Part shown: positions 11,646 through 23,735 of the stretch, one piece after another
Numbering within the stretch: the first letter of the stretch is position 1
Layout: every line of letters begins with the position of its first letter
DNA from: Chara braunii
Lineage: Eukaryota > Streptophyta > Charophyceae > Charales > Characeae
Direction of reading: 5' to 3'
Assembly (NCBI GenBank): GCA_003427395.1
Contig: BFEA01000179.1
Coordinates: 533,688-597,687, forward strand
Length of the DNA: 64,000 nt
The notes under the pieces: generated by a model
Database searches by the model: none
Seen by the model: the letters and a program-made list of their open reading frames with translations, nothing else
Told to the model about the DNA's origin: nothing
Program-made: the position numbers and the translations under genes

Positions 11646-14036
11646 CACAAGATTGCGTTGAAGACGCGCGATGGGCTTTATGAGTTTACCGTAATGCCCT
11701 TCGGTATTACTGTAATCCTCAAGAAGACGCAGCTCCATCTCAACTTGGAGAAATCCGAGTTTGGGAGGGATAGCGTCATCTATCTTGGGCACCGGTTGTC
11801 TGCTGCAGACCTAGAGCCTGAGGCAACCAAGATTGAGGTCATACGCGATTGGCCTCAGCCTGTGAACATTCGTGAATTGCGTTCTTTTCTTGGTCTCGCG
11901 TCGTACTATCGGAAGCTTGTACCCCGTTTTTCTATCATTGCTCATCCATTGTCGCGACTAACCAGCAAGAATGTGTCTTATTCCTGGGATGCCGCGTGTA
12001 CGAAAGCATTTCGAACTCTCAAGGAAGCCTTGGTAAGTTATCCGGTACTCCGCATTGCAGACCCCAAACTAACCTTCGTAGTTACTACGAATGCAAGTCA
12101 GTATGGGATCGGTGCGGTGCTGCAACAAGATGACGGCAATGGCCTGCGGCCACTCGAGTACTACAGCAAACGCATGCCCAGCGTAAAGGTAGTCACTTCC
12201 ACCTACATGCGCGAGCTTTACGCTTTGCGCATGGCGTTGGATCACTGGAAACATTACCTTTTGGGACGCCACTTCAAAGTGTTCTCAGATCATGAGACCT
12301 TGAAGTGGATCAAACTGCAGACTACTCTGTCCCCTACCTTACTTTGCTGGTTTCATGAGATTGACATCTTCGATTTTGAATTGAGACATAAAAAGGTCTG
12401 TTACAATCGAGTCGTTGACGCTTTGTGTCGCCACCCTGAGTACACGACTTGCCTTGTGAAATCCTACGACCTCCGGAAGAAATTGAAGGAGGACCTCGTA
12501 GAGCAGACAGCCAAGGATTCGGAACTCAGTGCCATCCTTGAGCAGTTGCGGGCTGATCCTAGTAGTCAGCCTGATTTCCACGAGTATGGAGGACTGATTT
12601 TTCACCGATACGGGAACCATTACCGTTTGTGTGCGCCCAACCACGAGCCTCTCCGCACGCACTTTCTGGATTTGGCTCATGACCGGAACGGGCACTTCGG
12701 CATGGCAAAAACGTACGCTAACCTGCTGAGACAGTTTTATTGGTCTGGCATAAAAGGGACTGCTGAGAAATTTATAGCTGAATGTCAAGTCTGTCAACGA
12801 ATCAAACCATGCAGACAAAAGTCCATGGCGCTACTCACACCCCTACCCATTCCTGATGGTCCCGGGGAGTCTGTCTCCATCGATTTCACTGACATGGGTA
12901 AGGTAAGCAAGAATGGGTTTTCACAAGTCATGGTGATTGTTGACCGATTTTAAAAGTTTCTTAATCTAATCCCTCTACTGCCTCACGCCCCAACAGATCT
13001 AGTGATTCGCGAATTCCAGCAGAAATACCTGTTACAATTCGGAACCCCGAAGACTCTTGTGAGCGATCGGGACCCGCGATTCATTAGCGCTTAATGGAAG
13101 GAGTTCACGTCCCACCTAGGGATCAAGCTGTGCATGACATTTGGCCGACATCCCGAAGCCAACAGTTTGGCTGAGGAGATCAACCAAACTGTATTCCAAC
13201 TACTCCGTGCATTGATCATTCCTGATCAGGAAACACGGGATGAGGAGATGTATTCTGTCAAGGGGTTGTACAACAACTCTGACCATTCTGCCACCGCCAC
13301 GACACCTAACAGGCTGCATTACGGGTGGCAGATCCGTAATCCGATCTCCTACTTATTCCCTCAACATCCAGCTGGGTAAAAACCCGGTAGGCCCGGCTTC
13401 AGGGCTAAGTATGATCGCTTGCTCAAAGTTGTTGTTGCAGCCATGACCAAGCGATAGCATGCCATGATTCACCATGCGAACAAGAAGCGCAAACCATCGG
13501 AGATTCAGGTAGGAAGTTATGTCTGGGTAAAGATGTCTGAATTCTCAGAGGAGGAGGGAGTCTCACGCAAACTCGTCCCACTCTACTACGGGCCTTGGGA
13601 AGTTTTGGATGTAATTGGGGAAGATCACTTTGGCCCTTCGTACGTTGTAGACGTGCCAGCTCACCTGCGCACATATCCCGTATTTCATGCATCTAAACTG
13701 AATCTCCATTGTGACGCCGAGACATTCGATTACCGCGAAGATATGATCCCTCGTGCAATCAAGGGCGGGCATGAGATAGATAGAATCAAACATCATGTAG
13801 GTAAAGGGAGAAACAGACAGTACCAGGTTCATTTCATGTATCACTCGTTAGATGATCTCTACTGGATCTCCAAACAGGAACTGCTACGCAGCGCACCACG
13901 TGTTGTTAAAGCTTACGAGCGACAGATCGCCGCTAATGCCACACCAAAGGTCTCAGCAAGGCTCTCTGCAACAGAGTATTCCAGGAATCTCTTTGCCTTG
14001 CTCGCCTATGATGCGCTTACCGAGGACTCGGAATGA
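11646..14036 (+). pseudogene. pol of element B: RT remainder, RNase H, integrase, chromodomain-like tail
   Basis: After TVMPFGIT (about 11690-11712) the frame jumps to the RT thumb (NLEKSEFG, IYLGHRLS); the segment that should carry the YLDD active site is absent, an in-frame loss of about 47 codons compared with element C. RNase H follows, with VVTTNASQ where TTDASQ is expected (asparagine codon 12090-12092), and RHPEY at its end. Integrase shows the HHCC finger (HDRNGHFG to CQVCQRIK, about 12675-12800), the first catalytic aspartate in SIDFTD, stops near 12951 and 13092, SDRDPRF and the HPEANSLAEEIN block with the last glutamate. The frame 13464-14036 holds the FHASKL and chromodomain-like tail. 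Confidence 0.87.
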
Positions 14037-14061
14037 GTTACTCGCTCGAAGGGACCTCGCT

Positions 14062-14077
14062 CTTGAGGGGGGGGTAG
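14062..14077 (+). promoter_or_regulatory. Polypurine tract of element B
   Basis: CTTGAGGGGGGGGTAG lies directly before the LTR start at 14078. Its G run is the expected primer for plus-strand DNA synthesis. Confidence 0.75.
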
Positions 14078-15347
14078 TGTGATAACCCGTCCAAACACGG
14101 ACTGAAACACACAGCTGATCTCTGAGTTTTGCTCATAGCCTGAATGCCCTACTGAGTTCCCCGCCTGCTAAGTCTGTGTGTGTGTGTGCTTGTTGGACTA
14201 CATGTCTGTCTGAGTGCTGGTTGGCTTGCGTGTGTGATCATGCCTGTCTGAGTGCTGGTTGGTATGAGTGTGCGTGTGTGTGGCCCGCCAGGGCACTTGT
14301 TCGTTCGTTGGGCCCTCAGGGTCGGTACTTACCTGTGGCCGTGGCTTCGAAGGGTTGCAGCAGGGAAAAAGCACTCAAGTAGCGGGTAGGCCGGTACCAC
14401 ACCCAGCAGGGGGGTAAATATGCAGGTACCGGAGGCCGAGCAGAAGAAGATAAAAGTGGCATTTTTAGAGGCCGGTAGTGTAGGCTAGGTCTAGCGGGTA
14501 CCAGTCTGAGTCTAGGGCCTGTAGGGGCAATATCAGAGTCTGCAATGATGTTCCCTCCAAAAGGAGGAAGAGGTACCGGTTGCTTGGGAAGGCCAGCGGC
14601 CTGGAAGTCACCGCCCAAGAGGCAAAGCAGGCCGCTATATCTTCCGGCCGGGCGGAAGCCTCTTTTTCGGTGTGCAAGTTTGGCGACACACTGGTGGAGC
14701 TCTGGAGGGAGCAGCGCTGGGTTGGAGCTGCGCTGCTGGGGAGGAAGAAGAAGGACTAGAGGGAGGAAGAAGGAGGAAGGAAGGAGGAAGGGGGAGGAGC
14801 ACAGGGGTACTTACCTGGCTATGGTGGCATCCATCTTCACCTTGGTGGGCGCTGCTGCAAGGAGTCCCCAGTCGGGGGAGCTACACCAAGAAGCTTCAAG
14901 GCAAGGTTGGGCATGGCGGCCTGAGCTGGAGCAGCCATAGCTGCTCTGGGTTGTCCTTTGGACGTCGGTGCAAGGCCTAGTAGCCCGCCATAGCCTCGGC
15001 CTATGTGTGTGAAGAGTGGGGGAGGCAGCCATGGCTATGGTGGGCCTTGAGTGATACCTGCAGTAGAAAAGGGACTCGGACATGATTCTGGACCAGTCAT
15101 TCAACATTGTATTATTATTTCTTGTATGAATAAGAAAAGGGGGAGATAAGGAGGAGGAGATTGTTGGGCGAAGAAGAAGAGCCTTGTCATTGTCTTTGTT
15201 GGTGTACATCTTCTTCTTCTTCTTTCTTACTTCTTCTTCTTCTTCTACTCCTCTCTCACCTCTCAAGTTCATTCATTTCTTTCTGCAATTGGATAGCATT
15301 GTACTTTCCAATGGATGTGTATCTCGAAATTGGCCAGGGTCATAACA
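14078..15347 (+). repeat. 3' LTR of element B
   Basis: Starts TGTGATAACC and ends GGTCATAACA, imperfect inverted termini with TG and CA ends. Length 1270 bases. It includes a two-copy repeat of about 39 bases at 14201-14275 (CTGTCTGAGTGCTGGTTGG core), a purine-rich G/A stretch at 14740-14800, and the TTC-rich U5 end shared with the left LTR (15170-15347). Confidence 0.85.
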
Positions 15348-16085
15348 CTGATCGACATCAAACTCCAGTTGTCTTCAACAACTGGAGCGAAAACCATTTG
15401 GAAACCATCCAATCTCCTACACAATGACACATACAGACAATGGAATACAGTGGAGCATTCAGTGTTATGTAGTCAATGCAAGAGCAAATCATTGACTAAT
15501 TACACAGCCAATGCAAGAAGAAATCATTGAATGAGTCCATTGCAGTCCGTTGGCGCAATTGCAAATAACTGACTGCATCAGAAACGCAAACCACCTCCAA
15601 GTTGGAAAACCAACGAATAGCGAATAATTTTGTGACCATGTCTGGCTGAGATATAAGTGTCTCTATGTCGCAAAATTAGATTCAACCAAGGCACCACGGC
15701 GAAACGTCAAAATTGGTGCGGCCCACATCCATCCATGAGGTGTCATTTCCCTCTCCAGATGTAGTGAAGTAGAGAGGCCACAAACCTAAGTCAAAAAGGT
15801 CCATCCCATAACTGTCAAACAGGAAAACTACTGGCCCCCCATCAGTTGTATCCTTCTGTCTCTAGCTGATTGCACCTCTTACCTGAATCGACTTGCCGCC
15901 CACCCTAAAGGCCACATGCGTGAGGTTCATTACTGGTTGGTTGCACCGAGAGGAGAAAGACTAGAGGAGAGCCAAGAAAAAGAATAGAGGACAGAGAAGG
16001 GAGAGGGGAGAGGGGGGAGTAGAGAACCTTGATTTGCCAGAAAAGAGGAAGAGGCAGCCTGCACAGACGTTCGAGACAGAGAGGA
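15348..16085. other. Spacer between elements B and C
   Basis: The first 40 bases continue the host repeat interrupted by element B. The rest is low in repeats apart from a purine-rich stretch at 15950-16020. One short open frame on the minus strand is listed separately. Confidence 0.5.
15682..15861 (-). other. Possible decayed exon, unknown protein
   Basis: A 60-codon open stretch on the minus strand encodes a protein-like sequence of mixed composition (FLFDSYGMDLFDLGLW, then LYFTTSGEGND) ending at a stop. It has no start codon. An exact donor-like AG|GTAAGAG lies 30 bases upstream on the same strand, but too close to serve as its intron border. I do not recognise the family. Most likely a chance frame or a relic. 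Confidence 0.2.
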
Positions 16086-17011
16086 TGCGAGGCACAAGGC
16101 CTCGATACGCCCTAGTGGGCCCTATGTTCAGCTCAGTCGCCCGCCCTAAGTGAAGGCAGGCTCGACCGAGGCCTACATGCCAATTTTGGGGTCAACACGC
16201 AACTGGGGAAATTCAGGCAGTTGCGCAGCGCCAGCTGGTTGAAAGCGCCCAGGCCCTGGCCTCCTTTATCAAATGCATCTGAGTCAGGCCCTGAGCGAGA
16301 TACGCAGCATGGACCCAACTCAGACTGTAAACAGTTGGGCACGGGTAACTGTCACAGGCCCTGGGCCTGAATCCGTTTGGACTGGGGCTCAGCCTCTGTG
16401 GGCCTACCGGAAGCTTATGGGCGAGGGCTCAGCGCAGCCAGGCTGCACGCAAGACAGGCAGGCCGCTTCCATTTAGGAAAGGGCCTGCCCATGCATTCGG
16501 CGTTCGGGCACGGCCTGCATGTTGCGCTAACACTGGCCAGCGCTCACGCGCTCACGGGCGAGCTGGAAGGGGCAGGCAGCCATAGCCGAGCTGCACTGCT
16601 GTATGCTGGATGGGGCGCATGGTGGTCCTTGGGTGCATGTGGCATCTGTGAGTTGGGGAACGAGGTTGTGAGTGATACGAGAGACATACCTGGTGCTTGA
16701 AGCGTACGGCATTGGCCGAGATCTGCTCGTACTTCGGGAGCTGTTTACGTCATCAGCGGCATTGTAATCTAGGCTAAATAGGATCTGTCATTCGTAGTCT
16801 GGGCGCCGAGCGCCAGATAGGATATCAACATTGGTTCTTCGCTGATGATGATGAGACTATTCCAGCATTGTCAATTATGAGCTTTCGCCGTGCTCTTGTT
16901 TGGTGAAACTCGTGATGCAATTCTGCTATTGGTTCGAGATCATGACTATCTGGTCTCATGTGTATGATGCTGTTTGATTTCTGAAGTTCGCTATCGCTCA
17001 TCTTCCTTGCA
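16086..17011 (+). repeat. 5' LTR of element C
   Basis: Starts TGCGAGGCACAAGGCC and ends CCTTGCA. 926 bases. Matches 23676-23720 plus 24478-25362 with few differences, for example the block GCCCTAAGTGAAGGC at 16140 and at 24490. Confidence 0.85.
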
Positions 17012-17014
17012 ATT

Positions 17015-17026
17015 TGGTATCGGAGT
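17015..17026 (+). promoter_or_regulatory. Primer binding site of element C, one change
   Basis: TGGTATCGGAGT, differing from the initiator-methionine site TGGTATCAGAGC at two positions; three bases (ATT) after the LTR end, the same spacing as in element A. Confidence 0.8.
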
Positions 17027-18282
17027 TGTGGTTCGGTGCGCTAATCTGGCACTTGTCTTCTGCCTAATGTGGTTCATGCACGCGGTGTGTGTGGTGAGCG
17101 ACCGTGTCGTGGGACGTGTGTAGTGAGGAGGGCGAAGATAAGTAGGCGACCCCGGTGGAGAGGGGTTCGCCAGGAAGGCTACGTGGTGTGATACTGGGTG
17201 TTCGCAGTGTGATGAGAACTATCCGATGTGTGATTGATGCTGAGGTGGAACGGTGGTGCAATGCTGGTTGTGCCGAAGCAGGGATTGGTCATCACAATCG
17301 ACATCGGGTCACTTGGTGAGAATATTTGTGGTTGGGGGCAGCTATTTTGAGGTACGGTGCACCTAACCTTATCTACCCTCTTCGACACTTCTTACTATGA
17401 GGATGTGTGTTCTGTCTTGAGAGTCCTCTCATGTGAGGAGTCGTGTGCGCTCACCCTTGAGAGTCGCCAGTCTTCACGTGGAGCATCTGGAAGGAGAGGG
17501 CGGTGCTATCTGAAGGGCCCTGGACGAAGCACTGGGTCACGGTCACCATGCCAACCCACCGGGAGTAGAGCACGCATGCTTTGTTGCTTTGTCCTTTGTC
17601 TGCTCGCTGCACTGTAGAGGGGTTCTGAGGGGCAAGCCAGCCCTATGGGATAGACGACACCGGGCGTCTATAAATAAGCACCGGTGGGGTACCTTCCATT
17701 GGTTGTGATCGTCGTCCTGTCTGCGACGTTAAAGAATTCTTGAGGACTTCGGGGGCCGTCCATGTAAACGCCTCCTGATCAGCCAATCGGTCGGTGTAAG
17801 GCTCACTGCACGCAAGGATAAACACACTGCGGGGCTGGCCAGCTCAACAGGGCTCGGGCACAGGGGTGGGCCGTGTGCACACCTTTAGACACGCACGCTG
17901 TCCGGATTGCTCAAGGACATTAACGACGAGAGACATTCAGGAAGAACTGAGGGAGGGGTAGATTCCATGTGATAAGTTTGGGAAAGATTCCACTCTGCAA
18001 ACAGACCCAACAAATGATTCTATTTTTATTTTGATTAGTTAGATGTACAGCCATTAACATCTGACAAACAGCATAGTTAGAACTCCTATTTGTTCATTGT
18101 GCTTTCTGTTTGCGGACTAATCAAAGTAAAATAGTTTTTATTTGTAGGAATCTGAACTTACCTGTTGGACCCAAATGTATCTACTCTGACGCAGCCATCG
18201 AGTAATGTAATCCGTCAGTGCACTACGCTGCGGTAGGCATCAAAGAGTGACCTAGTGCAGATTGTGTACAACTCTGTAGCTT
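17027..18282 (+). other. Leader of element C
   Basis: About 1.26 kb without a supported coding frame; similar in part to the leader of element A (17430-17560). Confidence 0.55.
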
Positions 18283-20230
18283 GTGAGCGATAGGGATACC
18301 ATCTTGCGATCGGCTAGACGCCCAACTGCCCACGTGGCATTAGGACCTAAGGGTGATAGGTTACTGTTCCGCCAGCTTAGGGAGAGACAGCAGCAGCAGC
18401 GAAGAGCTAGGGCAGCAGAGGCTAGCAGGGCATTCGCAAGTGAAACCGCTGCTTCAGCAGCCATGGCAACTGCTGCGCAGCAGAGTTCCCAAACTAGCAG
18501 TTTAGGGGCCGTAGGGTGAACGGTCGCGCAGACCCTGAGTCAGTCCATTGGTTTCATGGCAAGCCAGCCTATAGTGTTGACTTCCGATGAGATCGCCATA
18601 CAGCAGGCAGCACTGTAGGAGGCACAACTCCAGAGGGCTTTAGTAGAGATAAAAGCGGAGAAGGAAAGAATGATTAGAAGAAGAGTTAGGATGCAACGGA
18701 GAGAAGCGGACATTAGCGAGTTAGAGAGGATGGACCTGACGCACATGGATGCAGATGTGAGGACGTTGCAGACAGCCCTGCTAGGTGTTGTAGAGATGCA
18801 GGACCACCACACGGCTCTCCTTCAAGACATCCAGCAGAGTCTGGCCTTGCTGGTCGGGCGAGCGCAGGCAGCACCATCGCTGTCCGGGCCCAGTGTCTGG
18901 CCCCTTGTACAACCTCCTTTTATCCCACCGGTGACTGGGGTATCCCCATATATCTCCCCAGTATCGGTCCAAACCGTTTCCGTGGGTATGTCGTTTGCAG
19001 GAGGGTTCTCAGCAGGTCCTAGTGTTCAGGTTCCTGTACAGACAGTGTTCTCCCAACCTCCGTCGTAGGTTGCCGTAAGCGGGCAGCTTGTTGTCTTGCA
19101 GCCTGTACAGCCGCAGGGTACACAGTCCCAGCAGCAGATGATAGTGCAGCAGCCTGCTCCTCAGGGTCCACAGCCCGGAATGGTAAAGGTATCGGGACAA
19201 AGTCAATGGGTTCCGAAGACGACCATCCCCGCTCCTAAACCCTTCACAGGGGACAAGAGGGGCGAAGACCTTGACACATGGTTGAGGGCAGTGCCAGTCT
19301 ATGTGTTAAGTGTAAAATGACCTTGCCGCACGAGGAAGTGCTTGTGGCTGCCTCCTATTTAGAGGGGAGTGCAGCAAGATGGTTGAGTGGTTTAGTGCAA
19401 TTGCAGGGATACAGTCATGACTTCCGCGCTTGAGCGGTCACCCAGAAACTGGATGACTTCCTCAAGTTGGTGGAAGACAGGTGGCATGATCCTCAGGAGG
19501 CCCAAAAGGCCACTGATGCGATCCTGACTCTGCATACAAGGCAGTTTAAGTCAGTAAGGGAGGCCACAGACGTAGTAGAGCGTCTAACATGTATCCTGGG
19601 GTGCGCTATGACCCCCAGGTTTTACTGACCTCCTACCTGAGATGCTTTTCTGCGCCTCTCAGGAATCAATTGGCAGGTGAGGCCAACATCAACATGCACA
19701 ACTTCCCCTAGTTTAGCAAGAACGCCCTAGACCTTGAAGCAAATATAGGGCATGGTCAGACGCCCATGATGGATGGTAGGAGAAAGACACTGCCTCCCAA
19801 CTGGAAAGCGAAGGGACGCATAATGTTCGTCGACAACGATGGTTCTACCATCGAGTTGGATGACGAGTTGCAGGCGGGAGTGGGTTCAGAGGCTCGCAGC
19901 GTAGAAGCTTCAGGGGGTGTAGTCGTCGTTGTCGTAGCTCAGAAAGATAAGGCGACCGGTAGACGCCGTGGAGGTTCCGGATCTAGGAGTCAAGTCGACC
20001 CCAACGCTCCTCCATGGGAGAAAGCGGGTCTAAGTGAGCACGTGTGGAGAGATCGGTACACGCGGTATCCATTGTGGCCAACATGGCCATAACCAATTCA
20101 AGTGTCGAAATAAGAAGGTGATCGAGAAGATCCCGCCTACGATGGGGCAGGCGTTGGGATCCTCCGCTCCCGTTGGTAGCAGTGTGGCCAGCAGTTCTAG
20201 CACCGCTCCGGGAAACACGTCGGGCCAATA
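18283..20230 (+). pseudogene. gag of element C, multiply broken
   Basis: Begins MSDRDTILRSARRP with a glutamine/arginine-rich segment, then an alpha-helical stretch (18670-18860), a proline/glutamine-rich linker and a capsid part (KPFTGDKRGEDLDTWLRAV at 19230-19300, then frame changes). At 20060-20110 a zinc knuckle remnant reads GIHC, GH, then C: the first cysteine of the C-X2-C pair is replaced by glycine. Stops occur at about 18519, 19066, 19318 and 20092. Gag would form the particle core. Confidence 0.8.
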
Positions 20231-20399
20231 GGAATAGTAGTTGTTCCTGCTAGGGTCGAGGTGGTGGATACACCCTCACCATCTCGAGAGATGGCCTAAG
20301 CTACTGACTCCATCGTCGTTTTGCAAACACATTCAGACCCATCGAGCCTTTGTTCGATGAATGTGTTTGAGTCATTAGAGGAGCTAGAGGAGGAGTGGT

Positions 20400-20760
20400 C
20401 TAGATCAGACCCACTAGCTTCTTGGACGGCATTGGCTAAAGGCCCTAAGGGTGAGATGTTCGTCAGCGAGGTAGTCATCGGCGGCCGTTGAGAGGCTGCG
20501 CTTACAGGGGCAAGTGCAGCGCCTGAGTCGACTTGTGGAGTCGACCTGTGCCAACAAACAGCGCATGGTAGTCAACGACTACCTTCAGGACATTGAGTGT
20601 CTTTTCCCGTACGTGGAAGGGGAACTGAGACATCGCGCCTCGTTCCTAGTGAGCGATGATCTCCCTATGGATATCTTGTTAGGTATGTACTACCTCTCCG
20701 TTGCACAGCCCCAGTTTGACTTGGACCGAAAAGTGGTCAAACACACTTTGTCGGGTGGGG
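20400..20760 (+). pseudogene. Protease of element C with catalytic segment deleted
   Basis: The N-terminal strand (EMFVSEVVIGGR) and the C-terminal block (LPMDILLGMYYLSVAQPQFD) are present and closely match element A. Between them, at about 20486, some 19 codons that carry the catalytic aspartate and the following TRNFIS block in element A are missing, and the frame shifts to a TGA. The protease cannot be functional. Confidence 0.75.
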
Positions 20761-20879
20761 AGACCGCCAGATTACGTAAGTTCAAGGCTAGTAGTCTGAT
20801 TGAGTCCTACGGATGCATGTGTATGGCCGCGTTCTATAACTATTATAAGCAAAATTCGGAGGAGGGTATGTATGTAGTC

Positions 20880-22300
20880 TATGTCTCTGCTGCAAGCGAG
20901 ACGGTGAAAATGCCGCCGAAGATAGAGGGAGTAGTTGCCAAGTACCCTGATCTATTTGAAGAGCCGCCAGGGGTTGTCGAGAGGGAGTTCGTCCACGCGA
21001 TAGAGATTATCCCAGGGTCTAGCATCCCGGAGGGTAGGATCTATCGGATGTCTCCAAGCGAGCTTAACGAGCTTCGCCGGCAGCTCAAGGAACTCATAGA
21101 GAACGGTTGGATCCGACCGAGTGTCTCCCCTTACGGATCTCCAGTCTTATTTGTGGTGAAGAAGGGGGAACTATGAGAATGTGCATTGACCATAGGGGCC
21201 TCAATGCCATCACTGTCAAGAACCGAGAACCCCTATCGCGGATCGACCATTTCCTAGATAGAGTGCAAGAGTGTCAGTACTTCAGTACGATAGATCTGAA
21301 GTACGGGTACCATTAGATTGCAATACGGTCCGAGGATCAGCACAAAACCGCTTTTCAGACCAGGTACAGTCTGTATGAGTTTGTGGTGATGCCTTTCGGC
21401 CTTTGCAATGCTCCTGGCACCTTTCAGCACGCTATGAATCGGATATTTCACGACTACTTGGATAAGTTTGTCATCGTGTACCTCGATGACATACTTATTT
21501 TTAGTAGGACTGTCGAGGAGCACGTTGCACACTTAAACAAAGTCCTCAGTCTCCTTCGGCAGCACAAGTTCAAGATCAACGAGGAGAAATGCGAGTTTGG
21601 TCGCACCCGGATCTTGTACTTGGGTCATGAGATTTCCGCGGAGGGTTTGAAGCCCGATGACGTGAAGGTGGTCAGCATTCGTGACTGGCCGCGTCCTCAG
21701 TCTGTGACTGAGATGAGGTCTTTCTTAGGGATGACCGGCTACTATCACAATTTTGTGAAGAACTATAGCATAGTTGTCGCCCCTTTGACGGACCTGACTC
21801 GCCTTGACACCCCATGGGAGGGGACAAACAGGTGTGAGGCTGCTTTCAGACATTTGAAGCATGCGTTGACACACCATAAGGTCTTGAAACTTCCTGATCC
21901 TGACAAGCCGTTTAAAGTTACCACAGATGCTAGCCAATATGGCATAGGCGCCGTGCTCGCGCAGCAGAAGGGGCCAAAGTTTAGGCCAATGGAGTACACG
22001 TCCAAAAAGATGCCCTCTCATAAGTTGGCTAAGTCCACCTATGAGAAGGAGTTGTACGCGATCTATAAAGCGCTAACCCATTGGAGGCACTATCTCCTTC
22101 GGAGGTTCTTCATCGTCAGGACTGATCATCAGACTCTGAAGTGGATGAGAACTCGGTCTATGCTCTCTGATGCGCTGAAACGCTGGATCGAAGTCATCGA
22201 GCAGTATGACTTCGAGCCCCAGTACCTCAAAGGTGAGTACAACAAAGTTGCTGACGCGCTTTCGCGTAGGCCAGACTTCTCCGGTGCGCTGATCACTTAG
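20880..22300 (+). pseudogene. Reverse transcriptase and RNase H of element C
   Basis: RT starts in the frame ending at 21176 (EGRIYRMSPSELNELRRQ, then SPYGSPVLFVVKK), shifts frame to [16 protein letters not shown], meets a TAG after KYGYH (about 21316), then runs open from 21383 to 22300. That last part contains the [13 protein letters not shown] block, the intact active site VYLDDILIFSR, the thumb (LGHEISAEGLKP), RNase H with TTDASQYGIGAVL intact, and the end motif NKVADALSRRPDF. Of the five copies, the catalytic core is among the best preserved, but one frameshift and one stop lie upstream in RT. Confidence 0.9.
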
Positions 22301-22399
22301 TCTGGGCTTGCGGACGATGTTACTCGCTCTTGGTGGAAGCCTACCGTGAGGACCAGTTCATATCTTAGATCATACGCAGACTCGAGGCGAAGGACAAGG

Positions 22400-23735
22400 T
22401 GACTTTTGTCGAGTTTGAGTTGGTCAACGGCTTGCTGTTCCTTGAGAAGGCCGAGTTTGAGTTGCAACTGCAGCCAATCTGTTGCAGCGGTTCTGGTGGC
22501 CCACGATGATGAGAGATGCCAAACTGCATGTCGAGACTTGTCAAGTTTGTCAACGTGACAAGCCCCGGACACATGCTCCTCTTGGGCTGCTCAAGCCCCT
22601 TCCCATTCCGGAAAGGCCTGGTGAAAGGTTGTCCATGGATTTCATGGATACGCTAGTCACCAGCAAGAGTGGCATGAGGTACATCTACGTCATCATGGAT
22701 AGATTTAGTAAGTATGCTAGGTTAGTGGCCATGCCAGAAACAGCAAAGACCGAGTACGCGATCAAGCTATTCAAAGAAGACTGAGTCAGAGATTTTGGAC
22801 TGCCTAAGTCTATAGTTAGTGACCGGGATGTGCGATTCACCAGTGAACTGTGGAAAGCTGCAGCTGCAGAACAGGGCACGCAGTTGCACATGACATCAGG
22901 CAATCACCCAGAGGCGAATGGGCAGGCAGAGCAGTTGAACCGCGCTGTACAACACCTGCTGAGGCATTACATCAAGCCAAATCAGGTAGACTGGGATGAG
23001 AAACTTGCTCTCATCGCCAGCCTGTACAACAACGTTGTGCACAACGCTACGGAAGTGAGCCCGAACAACTTGCTATTGACTTTCAAGCCTAGACTACCTT
23101 TGGACTTCTTACTACCTGAGAATCAGTCATCTGTTGCACCAGGGGCCTCAGAGTTTGCTTATCGGTATGAGCGCCTGATGCAGCAGGTTGTTGAGCAGAT
23201 GCATAAAGCACAGGCGGCGATGATAGAGTCAGAGAACAAACACCACCGCCCATCTACATTTCAGGTAGGAGAAAGAGTCTGGGTTAAGTCCTCAGAACTG
23301 GGACAGGAGCACAGGAGATCCTGCAAGCTCATGCCACAGTACTTTGGACCATGAAAGGTTTTAGATGTCGTTGGGGATGAACCGGATGGCCCTTCTTATG
23401 TTATTCGCATCCCTGGTCACCTACGCACTTACCCTGTTTTCCACGCCTCAAAGCTTGCACCTTTTAAAGAAACAGATCAGTTTCCCTCTCGTCGCTCAAT
23501 GCTGCCCCCAACCATGGATGGAGAGGTCGGTATCGACGACATCGTTGACCACAAGGAAATGCCAGTTCCAAGACCTACAGGAAGGGGACGTCCTCCGAAA
23601 CCGAAGATGCAGTATCGGGTTCGGTTCAAACATCATACTGATCCAAAGGAAGATCGATGGTTTACCAGGGAGGATGCGAGGCACAAGGCCTCGATACGCC
23701 CTATTGGGCCCTATGTTCAGGGGGAGGCCTAAAAA
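22400..23735 (+). pseudogene. Integrase and pol tail of element C
   Basis: The zinc finger is represented by CQVCQRDKPRTHAPLG (about 22535-22580); its histidine half is disrupted by frame changes near 22320-22490. The core has SMDFMDTL with the first aspartate, IVSDRDVRF with the second (after a TGA at about 22782) and HPEANGQAEQLN with the glutamate. The C-terminal domain continues in the frame to 23354, breaks at a TGA, then resumes with an FHASKL block and a chromodomain-like tail (YRVRFKHHTDPKEDRWF, 23610-23665). The tail overlaps the first bases of the 3' LTR; its last residues are encoded by the sequence inserted there. Confidence 0.87.

Larger units (their letters stand above)
6874..15347 (+). 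mobile_element. Ty3/gypsy LTR retrotransposon B, degenerate, with palindromic left end
   Basis: In order: aberrant left LTR (6874-7272), primer site, leader, gag, protease, RT, RNase H, integrase, polypurine tract (14062-14077) and a 1270-base right LTR (14078-15347). Domain order is Ty3/gypsy. Target duplication and an empty-site copy (6361-6443) confirm the borders. The left LTR is only 399 bases and begins with the inverted complement of the U5 end instead of the U3 start seen at 14078. The RT core is partly deleted and several nonsense codons break pol, so it is not autonomous. Confidence 0.92.
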
